Assembly (NCBI GenBank): GCA_902633535.1
Contig: CACPGM010000012.1
Span: forward strand, 1-12,301
DNA from: an uncultured Pelagibacteraceae bacterium
GTDB taxonomy: Bacteria > Pseudomonadota > Alphaproteobacteria > Pelagibacterales > Pelagibacteraceae
Length of the DNA stretch: 12,301 nucleotides
Direction of reading: 5' to 3'
This document shows, in pieces, positions 7,005 to 12,301 of the stretch (positions within the stretch are counted from its first letter, which is position 1; every line of letters begins with the position of its first letter). The position numbers and the translations under genes were made by a program. The notes below the pieces were generated by a model. The model ran no database searches and was not told where the DNA came from. It was given only the letters and a program-made list of their open reading frames with translations.

Positions 7005-8170
7005 TAACTTGCTTTTTCTATATTAGAGGAGTCTAAATTTATTTTTGGAATTACTTCATCATTAAATAATTTGATACTTCTCATGCAAGCTTTATGTTCT
7101 ATACCAGGAAAATTAGACCAAACTTGAAGATTCTGTAAATTCAACTCAGATTTTAATTCATTAATTTTATTAACAACATATTCAGGAGTGCCAAATAATA
7201 AATTTCTTTTATGTAAGAAATCATAATTTAAAAGATCTAATTTATGCTTTGTCTCTGGCAATTCTTCACCTGGGTCCATATGATTTCCTAACCCTCTCCA
7301 ATGACAAACCCATTTCATATAATCAATGATATGTTTACCTGCCATTTTTTCTGCTTCTTCCATAGTTTCAGCAACAAACATATCTCTCACTAAAGATATA
7401 CCTTCGCCTAGTGGAACATCTCTATTTTCAGCTTTTGATTTTGCGTCTCTATATATCTCAAATCTTTTTTTAAGAGCTTTAACAGTTGGTATCCACATAA
7501 TTGTATTTAAACCATTTTGTGCAGCCCACTCAATTGATCTAGCTCCATCAACAACTTGCCATATAGGTGGATGGGGTGATTGTTTAGGTTTAGGAACAAT
7601 ACTTATTTTTTTTATTTCATTCGTTTTGGTGTCTAAAAATTTTTCACTTGGAGGACTCATGTCATGTTGCCAAACAAAGTTTGGTGATGGATAAGTGTAA
7701 AATTCTCCCTTGTGACTAAAAAAATCTTCAGTCCAAGCTTTTTTCATAATTGTTAATGACTCTTCAAATAACCTAAAGTTTTTAGCTTGGTCTTTAAGAT
7801 CAGCTTCTTTATTCATATTAATTGCTTCTCTTCCATAGATTCCTCTTCCAATACCAACATCGACTCTACCACCAGATAATTGATCAAGTAATGCCACATC
7901 TTCAGCTAGACGAATTGGATTATGAAATGTAATTACATTACAAGCTTGGCCAATTCTAATTTGTTTAGTTCTAGCTGCCGCATCAACACCCATCATCAAT
8001 GGGTTTGTACAAGACTCCATTCCTTCATGATTAAAATGATGCTCGGTATACCAAATAGAATTCCAATTATTTTCGTCACAATAAGTTGTAATCTCTTTAA
8101 CTTCATCAAGAAGTTGATTATAGGGTTTATGATCCCAATTTGTAGTGTTGCAAAAATATCCAAATTTCAT
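7004..8170 (-). CDS. LLM-class (bacterial luciferase-like) flavin-dependent monooxygenase
   Basis: A 388-residue luciferase-like TIM-barrel enzyme that would use reduced FMN and O2 to oxygenate a small substrate. Visible marks: an N-terminal strand (MKFGYF), the flavin-side WYTEHHF motif (40-46), QLSGGRVDVGIGRG (97-110), which binds the flavin phosphate in this superfamily, and VPKPKQSPHPPIWQ (192-205), the usual proline-rich strand. Residues 165-190 carry a polar insertion, and there is a C-terminal tail after 375. Relatives include RutA (pyrimidine ring opening), TgnB (trigonelline ring opening) and many uncharacterised oxidoreductases. No flavin reductase is in view, so reduced flavin must come from elsewhere. 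It is first in the five-gene operon and has a perfect ribosome-binding site. Family call firm; substrate unknown. Confidence 0.9.
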   Translation of the reverse strand: MKFGYFCNTTNWDHKPYNQLLDEVKEITTYCDENNWNSIWYTEHHFNHEGMESCTNPLMMGVDAAARTKQIRIGQACNVITFHNPIRLAEDVALLDQLSGGRVDVGIGRGIYGREAINMNKEADLKDQAKNFRLFEESLTIMKKAWTEDFFSHKGEFYTYPSPNFVWQHDMSPPSEKFLDTKTNEIKKISIVPKPKQSPHPPIWQVVDGARSIEWAAQNGLNTIMWIPTVKALKKRFEIYRDAKSKAENRDVPLGEGISLVRDMFVAETMEEAEKMAGKHIIDYMKWVCHWRGLGNHMDPGEELPETKHKLDLLNYDFLHKRNLLFGTPEYVVNKINELKSELNLQNLQVWSNFPGIEHKACMRSIKLFNDEVIPKINLDSSNIEKAS

Positions 8171-8174
8171 TCGA

Positions 8175-8182
8175 ACCTCCTT
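8175..8182 (-). promoter_or_regulatory. Perfect Shine-Dalgarno site of the monooxygenase gene
   Basis: The minus strand reads AAGGAGGT, full complementarity to the 16S anti-SD, just upstream of ATG 8170. The four genes downstream in this operon have no comparable site and rely on overlap or abutting stops, so this site probably drives translation of the whole operon. Confidence 0.85.
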
Positions 8183-8252
8183 AAATAATTAAATCTAAGA
8201 CGATTGATCCCACTTTCGTATTTTGTAAATATCGACGAGTTATGTATCGCTC

Positions 8253-8303
8253 AAACAAGACTGTAATTTAACTAGACTATTTAATCAATATATATTTAAT
8301 CAA
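8253..8303. promoter_or_regulatory. Divergent promoter region
   Basis: The 140-base gap between the divergent operons should hold both promoters. For the plus strand, TTAACT (8268-8273), 17 bases, then TATATT (8291-8296) would start transcription near 8303. That leaves about 8 bases of leader, in keeping with the absence of a ribosome site before ATG 8311. For the minus strand, TTGATT (8283-8288 reversed), 17 bases, then TACAGT (8260-8265 reversed) would start near 8253 and give a leader of about 80 bases carrying the AAGGAGGT site. Box assignments are by eye in AT-rich DNA. I see no convincing hairpin or riboswitch in the minus leader. Confidence 0.4.
8278..8303. repeat. 11-bp tandem direct repeat, candidate operator
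   Basis: TATTTAATCAA occurs exactly at 8278-8288 and again at 8293-8303, separated by TATA, a 15-bp period. The copies flank or cover the predicted plus-strand -10 box, and the first includes the predicted minus-strand -35 box, so a bound protein could block both operons. No regulator gene is in the window. Confidence 0.5.
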
Positions 8304-8310
8304 GCTTTAA

Positions 8311-9054
8311 ATGAAATTAACTAAGATAGAACCAAAATATCTAGAAAAGCATAATCCGAGGGTAGGGTTAATTACATTGGCTAGTGATTTTAGAATCGAA
8401 AAAGATTTTAATAATGTAATTTATGACAAGGACGTAGATTTATACTGTAATAGAATTCAATGCCACAATCCCTTAACAAATGAAACTCTAAAAAAAATGG
8501 CAAATGATATTCCTAAAGTCACAAAAGATATTTTACCAGATCAAAAATTAGATTGTGTTGCATATGGCTGTACCTCAGGAACAATTGCGGCAGGTTATCA
8601 ATTAATCCATGACAAAGTAAATTTAGCCAAACCAAATACCAAAGTTACAACACCAATAACATCTACTATAAAAGCGTTGAAAAGTTTAAAGATAAAAAGA
8701 TTGTCAATTTTTACTCCTTATACAGATGAGATTAATCAATCAGTAATCGATTATTTTAAAAAAGAAAATATTGAAATTGATGAACTTTCTTATTTTGACA
8801 TAGCCTCTGATCTGGATATTGGTAAAGTTGATCCACAGCATGTATTTGATACGCTTGCAAAAATTGATTTATCAAAGAGCGATGCTTTATTTGTTTCTTG
8901 TACTGCCTTACCAGTGCTTTCTGTGATTAATGAATTAGAAAAAAAAATGACCAAAGTTGTTTTATCGAGCAATCAAACTTTAATTTGGGATACACTTAAG
9001 GAGATTAATTATAATAATAAAGTTGAAGGTTTTGGTGAATTATTTAATAATTAA
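8311..9054 (+). CDS. Asp/Glu racemase-superfamily protein (EutA / maleate isomerase-like)
   Basis: A 247-residue cytosolic protein of the aspartate/glutamate racemase-arylmalonate decarboxylase-maleate isomerase superfamily. The two pseudo-symmetric catalytic cysteines are both present: C87 in AYGCTSGT (84-91) and C197 in VSCTALP (195-201). The central RLSIFTPYTDEIN (130-142) and late VVLSSNQTLIW (216-226) segments are typical. The pair of cysteines argues for isomerase/racemase chemistry rather than arylmalonate decarboxylase, which keeps one. The overall style is closest to what I recall of EutA, the ectoine-utilisation member, with maleate cis-trans isomerase (NicE-type) as the alternative. 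It starts with no Shine-Dalgarno site, close to a predicted promoter, and ends three bases before the M24 gene. Its partner being DoeA-like strengthens the EutA reading, but the substrate is not proven. Confidence 0.82.
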   Translation: MKLTKIEPKYLEKHNPRVGLITLASDFRIEKDFNNVIYDKDVDLYCNRIQCHNPLTNETLKKMANDIPKVTKDILPDQKLDCVAYGCTSGTIAAGYQLIHDKVNLAKPNTKVTTPITSTIKALKSLKIKRLSIFTPYTDEINQSVIDYFKKENIEIDELSYFDIASDLDIGKVDPQHVFDTLAKIDLSKSDALFVSCTALPVLSVINELEKKMTKVVLSSNQTLIWDTLKEINYNNKVEGFGELFNN

Positions 9055-9057
9055 TTT

Positions 9058-10227
9058 ATGAATTTTACTAACGAAGAGTACAAAATAAGATTAAAAAAAG
9101 TTAAAGATTCAATGCAGTCGAAAGGTATTGAGCTTTTAATTTCACAAGACCCATCTAATATGAATTATCTAACAGGTTATGATGCTTGGTCGTTTTATTA
9201 TGCTCAATGTGTAATTGTACATATTAATGCAGATGAACCGATTTGTTTTGTTAGAAATCAAGATGCAGGTGGCGCATATATTAAAACTTATCTAAAAGAT
9301 GAAAATATAATCAAGTATCATGAAAAATATATTCATACCTGGCCACTTCATCCTTACGATGCACTTGTAGATTTTATAAAAGAGAGAAAGTGGGATAAAC
9401 TTTCAGTCGGATTGGAAATGGATAGTCACTATTTCACAGCTTATTGTTATGAGAAAATTAAACAAGGATTACCAAATGCAAAAGTTCTAGATTGTGAACG
9501 GTTAGTTAATTGGGCGAGAGTAGTAAAATCAGATGCTGAGATAAAGTTTATGAAAGCAGCAGCTCAAATAACTGAATTAGGAATGAAGAAAGCTTTTGAT
9601 GCTATAAATCCTGGAGTAAGACAATGTGATGCAGTTTCAGAAATATATACTACATTAATAAAAGGAACTCCTGAGTTTGGGGGAGATTACTCATCTATAG
9701 TTCCAATGATACCAACTGGAAAAGGCACATCAGCCTCACATTTAACCTGGTCCGAAGATAAGTTTGTTGAAGGTGAAGCAACAATAATAGAGTTATCAGG
9801 AGTTAATAAAAAATATCATTGCCCAATGGCTCGAACTGTTTTACTTGGAAAACCAGATCAAAAAAAAGTTGATACTATGAAAAAAACAAATGAAGCACTT
9901 CAAGCAGGAATAGATTTGGTTAAAGCAGGAAATACTGCTGATGATGTTGCCCAGGCTTTTTGGAAAATATTAGATAAGTATGGAATAGAAAAAACTTCTA
10001 GAACTGGATATTCAATTGGTATTGGATATCCACCTGATTGGGGTGAACATACTCTAAATATATCTAAAGGCGACATGACTGTGCTACAAACTAATGTTAC
10101 TTTTCATATGATTGCTGTGATGCAGTTTGGAAATTGGGGAGTAGAAGCATCAGAAGCAATAAGAGTTACTGATAAAGGAGCAGAATTATTTTGTAACTTT
10201 TCTAAAGAACTTCATATTAAAAGCTAG
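9058..10227 (+). CDS. doeA: M24-family hydrolase, ectoine hydrolase DoeA/EutD-like (metal-ligand-poor)
   Basis: A 389-residue 'pita-bread' protein: creatinase-type N-domain (about 10-155), then the M24 catalytic domain (about 160-375). Length and distinctive segments match what I recall of DoeA/EutD, which opens the ectoine ring: DPSNMNYLTGYDAWSFY (31-47), HLTW (228-231), YHCPMART (253-260), TSRTGYSIGIGYPPDWGE (313-330). H228 corresponds to the catalytic His of creatinase and aminopeptidase P. Most of the five metal ligands of true aminopeptidases appear replaced: the D of the D-x-x-RT motif is P256, the GHGIG histidine is Y318, and the first C-terminal Glu is N346; only E366 seems kept. This argues for creatinase/DoeA-like C-N hydrolysis of a small molecule, not a Xaa-Pro peptidase. 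It is tightly coupled to the racemase-like gene. No DoeB/EutE deacetylase is visible, so ectoine as substrate is uncertain. Confidence 0.82.
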   Translation: MNFTNEEYKIRLKKVKDSMQSKGIELLISQDPSNMNYLTGYDAWSFYYAQCVIVHINADEPICFVRNQDAGGAYIKTYLKDENIIKYHEKYIHTWPLHPYDALVDFIKERKWDKLSVGLEMDSHYFTAYCYEKIKQGLPNAKVLDCERLVNWARVVKSDAEIKFMKAAAQITELGMKKAFDAINPGVRQCDAVSEIYTTLIKGTPEFGGDYSSIVPMIPTGKGTSASHLTWSEDKFVEGEATIIELSGVNKKYHCPMARTVLLGKPDQKKVDTMKKTNEALQAGIDLVKAGNTADDVAQAFWKILDKYGIEKTSRTGYSIGIGYPPDWGEHTLNISKGDMTVLQTNVTFHMIAVMQFGNWGVEASEAIRVTDKGAELFCNFSKELHIKS

Positions 10228-10237
10228 ATATTAGGGG

Positions 10238-10266
10238 TTGATATTTATTCTCACAAATGTTTTAAA
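10238..10266 (+). promoter_or_regulatory. Possible promoter upstream of the ABC ATPase gene
   Basis: TTGATA (10238-10243), a 17-base spacer, then TTTAAA (10261-10266), preceded by TGT (10258-10260) as an extended -10. It lies in the 56-base gap after the M24 gene and predicts a leader of only about 11 bases, with no ribosome site before ATG 10284. Read-through from the upstream genes is also likely. Confidence 0.35.
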
Positions 10267-10283
10267 TTCAGTAAATTATTTCA

Positions 10284-11363
10284 ATGAACAAAGAATTCGT
10301 TAAATTTGATAAAGTAGATAAAAGTTACGATGGTAAAATACTAGTCGTAAAGGATCTTCAGTTAGATATTGAGGAAGGTGAATTTGTTACAATGTTAGGA
10401 CCCTCTGGCTCAGGTAAAACTACTTGTCTAATGATGTTAGCAGGATTTGAAACACCAACTCATGGTGAAATTTATTTAGATGGAAGAGCAATATCAAGTA
10501 TTCCACCTCATAAGAGAGGTATAGGAATGGTATTTCAAAATTACGCTTTGTTTCCTCACATGACAGTTTATGAAAATTTAGCATTTCCATTAAGAGTTAG
10601 AAAAATTCCAAAAGATGAAGCAGATAAAAAAATTGATAAAGCATTGTCAATGGTGTCTCTGCAAGGTTTTGCTGATAGGATGCCAGGCCAATTGTCAGGT
10701 GGACAACAACAAAGGGTAGCCGTTGCAAGATCTTTAGTATTTGATCCACAATTAGTCTTAATGGATGAACCTTTAGGAGCCTTAGATAAAAATTTAAGAG
10801 AGAGTATGCAATATGAAATTAAACATATTCATGAAAGTATTGGTGTAACAGTTGTTTATGTTACTCATGACCAAAGTGAAGCTTTAACAATGTCAAATAG
10901 AATTGCAGTTTTTAATGATGGAAAAGTTCAACAACTATCAAGCCCTGATGAATTATACGAAAAGCCAGTTAACTCTTTTGTTGCAGAATTTATTGGAGAA
11001 AATAATACTTTTGCTGGCGAGGTTTCAGATATCTCAGGTGGGAAATGTAAAGTAAAGGTAGCTAACACAGAAATATTAGCAAACCCAATATCTGTAAAAG
11101 GAAAAGGTGAAAAAACAAAAATTTCTCTTAGACCTGAAAGGGCATTGATTAATCCAAATGACAAAATGGATAATATCCACTCTGGAAAAATTGAAGAAGT
11201 GATATATCATGGAGATCACACAAGGGTTCGTATTAATCTTTTAGGTAATGATCAATTTATTCTAAAAGTTCCAAATAGTTCAGCCAATATGGATATCAAA
11301 CTTGGTAAAGATATCAAAATTGGATGGAACAGTGATGATGCAAGAGCGTTAGACCCAAAATAA
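10284..11363 (+). CDS. potA: ABC transporter ATP-binding protein, PotA (spermidine/putrescine) type
   Basis: A 359-residue ATPase subunit that powers a binding-protein-dependent importer at the inner membrane. All nucleotide-binding motifs are intact: Walker A GPSGSGKTT (39-47), Q-loop Q85 in VFQNYALFPHMTVYENLAFP, signature LSGGQQQR (137-144), Walker B LVLMDEP (157-163), D-loop GALD (165-168) and H-loop H195. A C-terminal TOBE-type domain (about 240-358) with SLRPE (281-285) is characteristic of the PotA/MalK/UgpC branch. The Q-loop and FPHMTV region is PotA-style. It lies 56 bases after the M24 gene, on the same strand, and before a PotD-like binding protein; the permeases are presumably right of the window. 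PotA-class systems also carry compounds other than polyamines, so the name reflects family, not proven substrate. Confidence 0.88.
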   Translation: MNKEFVKFDKVDKSYDGKILVVKDLQLDIEEGEFVTMLGPSGSGKTTCLMMLAGFETPTHGEIYLDGRAISSIPPHKRGIGMVFQNYALFPHMTVYENLAFPLRVRKIPKDEADKKIDKALSMVSLQGFADRMPGQLSGGQQQRVAVARSLVFDPQLVLMDEPLGALDKNLRESMQYEIKHIHESIGVTVVYVTHDQSEALTMSNRIAVFNDGKVQQLSSPDELYEKPVNSFVAEFIGENNTFAGEVSDISGGKCKVKVANTEILANPISVKGKGEKTKISLRPERALINPNDKMDNIHSGKIEEVIYHGDHTRVRINLLGNDQFILKVPNSSANMDIKLGKDIKIGWNSDDARALDPK

Positions 11364-11402
11364 ACAACCTCAAATCTTTATATAATATAGTCAAATGGGC
11401 TG

Positions 11403-11431
11403 TTGACTCTCTTAATCGATCTTGTTGTAAT
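11403..11431 (+). promoter_or_regulatory. Probable sigma70 promoter of the binding-protein gene
   Basis: TTGACT (11403-11408), exactly 17 bases, then TGTAAT (11426-11431), preceded by TGT (11423-11425) as an extended -10. Transcription would start near 11438, leaving a leader of about 28 bases that includes a CGTTTAAACG palindrome (11448-11457) and a GGAGG ribosome site (11457-11461). This separate promoter would let the binding protein be made in excess over the ATPase, as is usual for periplasmic binding proteins. A TATAAT at 11381-11386 has no matching -35 box. Confidence 0.55.
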
Positions 11432-11456
11432 CACTTTTTTTAAAAAACGTTTAAAC

Positions 11457-11461
11457 GGAGG
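11457..11461 (+). promoter_or_regulatory. Shine-Dalgarno site of the PotD-like gene
   Basis: GGAGG four bases before ATG 11466. It fixes the start, which also begins a clean signal peptide. It is one of only three clear SD sites in the window, all before genes that open a transcription unit. Confidence 0.75.
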
Positions 11462-11465
11462 AAAA

Positions 11466-12301
11466 ATGAAAACAATTAGTAAATTATTACTAGCCATTTC
11501 TTTTGCTATCTCTGTAACTACTTCAGCATTTGCAGTAACTGCAGTGTCTTGGGGTGGAGCTTACACAGAGTCTCAAAAGTTAGGGTATGGTGATCCTACT
11601 GCTAAGAAACTTGGTATAGAAATTAACTGGGTTGATTATTCAGGTGGATTATCTGAGATCAAAGCACAAAAAGAAGCTGGCGCAATTACGTGGGATATTA
11701 TTGACGTGTTTGCAATGGATACTATCAATGGATGTGACGAAGGATTATTTGTTGAATTCGATTTTGACAAAGACTTCCCGCCTGCACCAGATGGAACTCC
11801 TGCAAGTAAAGACTTCTTTACTTCAATGCCAAGTAAATGTGCTGTAGGAAACATCTTATATTCTTGGAACTACGCTTATAACAAAAACAATGTTAAAGGT
11901 ACTCCAAAGACTATAAAAGATTTCTTTAACACTAAAAAATTCCCTGGAAAAAGAGCTATCTACAAAAGCGCTCTAACAAACTTAGAGATCGCTTTAGCTG
12001 CAGATGGTATCAAACCAGGAAAAGGTGGAGCAAAAATCTACAAAGCTTTAGAAACAGAAAAAGGTGTTGAAAGAGCTATGAACAAGATCAAAAAATTATG
12101 TACAGATCCAAAAGGTGGATGTGTATTTTGGTCTGCAGGTGCTCAACCGCCAGAATTATTAGTTTCAGGTGAAGTTGTAATGGCTACAGGTTGGAATGGT
12201 AGATTCTTCAATGCAGAAGTTGGAGAAGGTGCACCAATCGTACAAGTATGGGATGGACAAGGTCTTGACTATGAATATTTCGTTCAAGTTAAGGGTGGAC
12301 C
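11466..12301 (+). CDS. Periplasmic substrate-binding protein, PotD/PotF-type (3' end missing)
   Basis: The frame is open from ATG 11466 to the right edge: 278 residues seen, perhaps three quarters or more of the protein. It begins with a signal peptide (MKTISKLL, hydrophobic core, AFA cleavage near residue 23), then VSWGGAY (27-33), usual at the mature N-terminus of this family. Further landmarks are ITWDIIDVFAMD (74-85), GCDEGLFVEFD (89-99), KKFPGKRAIYK (157-167), LAADGIKPG (177-185), WSAGAQPPELLVSGEV (222-237) and GWNGRFFNA (242-250). They match alphaproteobacterial extracellular solute-binding proteins annotated for spermidine/putrescine. Cysteines 90, 125, 212 and 219 could form disulfides. 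C-ending codons (AAC, ATC, TAC, GAC, TTC) look more frequent than in the neighbours, and promoter and ribosome site look strong, suggesting high expression. The ligand may be a polyamine or another cationic nitrogen compound. Confidence 0.87.
   Translation, partial: MKTISKLLLAISFAISVTTSAFAVTAVSWGGAYTESQKLGYGDPTAKKLGIEINWVDYSGGLSEIKAQKEAGAITWDIIDVFAMDTINGCDEGLFVEFDFDKDFPPAPDGTPASKDFFTSMPSKCAVGNILYSWNYAYNKNNVKGTPKTIKDFFNTKKFPGKRAIYKSALTNLEIALAADGIKPGKGGAKIYKALETEKGVERAMNKIKKLCTDPKGGCVFWSAGAQPPELLVSGEVVMATGWNGRFFNAEVGEGAPIVQVWDGQGLDYEYFVQVKGG

Noticed and set aside
4148..8170. A true Rut (pyrimidine) operon
   Set aside because: There is no RutB-type isochorismatase, RutC-type YjgF protein, RutF reductase or RutG permease; only fold-level similarity supports the comparison.
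7326..8188. Open plus-strand frames across the monooxygenase gene
   Set aside because: Antisense to a protein with clear luciferase-family motifs throughout; products show no domain-like pattern.
8183..8260. Riboswitch or structured leader before the monooxygenase gene
   Set aside because: I looked for nested stems or a known consensus in the roughly 80-base minus leader and found no convincing pairing or terminator/anti-terminator pair.
8790..8972. Minus-strand 60-codon frame inside the racemase-like gene
   Set aside because: It is fully antisense to the segment holding conserved C197 and has no start signals.
11381..11386. TATAAT as the -10 box for the PotD-like gene
   Set aside because: No acceptable -35 box lies 16-18 bases upstream, and a better-spaced pair exists at 11403-11431.
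11632..11854. Short frames on both strands near the right edge
   Set aside because: Both overlap the PotD-like protein, whose frame is open from a signal peptide with an SD site to the window end and carries family motifs.
1..12301. CRISPR arrays, tRNA or rRNA genes, insertion sequences or phage genes
   Set aside because: I saw no regularly spaced repeats, tRNA-like cloverleaf, rRNA-like sequence, transposase or terminal inverted repeats; almost all the DNA is accounted for by metabolic and transport genes.

Overview
The window is a gene-dense, strongly AT-rich stretch (about 30% GC by eye) with overlapping genes and very short spacers. No gene-free stretch exceeds 300 bases; the longest spacers are 8171-8310 (140 nt) and 11364-11465 (102 nt). 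Low GC, streamlined spacing, many periplasmic binding-protein transporters and alphaproteobacterial-type protein families suggest a marine SAR11-like (Pelagibacterales) or similar low-GC alphaproteobacterium. That assignment is inference; no rRNA or other marker gene is present.

Layout. (1) 1-1986, plus strand: the 3' part of a branched-chain amino acid ABC permease (livM), a candidate 22-residue membrane microprotein and an MFS transporter, ending in a symmetric terminator at 1972-2007. (2) 2022-3212, minus strand: a livK-type periplasmic amino acid-binding protein, convergent with the first group and sharing its terminator. (3) 3287-8170, minus strand: a tight five-gene operon, in transcription order a luciferase-like flavin monooxygenase, a DUF1185/PF06684 protein, an alpha/beta hydrolase, an aldehyde dehydrogenase and an EamA (DMT) permease. 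(4) 8171-8310: a divergent control region with a perfect Shine-Dalgarno site for the minus operon and an 11-bp direct repeat across the predicted promoters. (5) 8311-12301, plus strand: an Asp/Glu racemase-superfamily protein (EutA/maleate isomerase-like), an M24 'pita-bread' enzyme closely resembling ectoine hydrolase DoeA/EutD, a PotA-type ABC ATPase, and a PotD-type binding protein that runs off the right edge.

How they may work together (inference). Groups 3 and 5 look like one divergently transcribed uptake-and-catabolism cluster for a small nitrogenous, probably cyclic, compound. A PotABCD-type importer brings it in; the flavin monooxygenase opens or hydroxylates a ring; the hydrolase, DUF1185 protein, racemase-like protein and M24 C-N hydrolase process the pieces; and the aldehyde dehydrogenase oxidises an aldehyde for central metabolism. 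The trio of luciferase-like monooxygenase, alpha/beta hydrolase and aldehyde dehydrogenase recalls trigonelline (N-methylnicotinate) degradation (TgnB/TgnD/TgnC) and, more loosely, the Rut pyrimidine pathway. The plus-strand pair recalls ectoine use (EutA + DoeA/EutD), but without DoeB/EutE or EutBC in view. The gene set matches none of these pathways fully, so this cluster is the best candidate here for a poorly described system.
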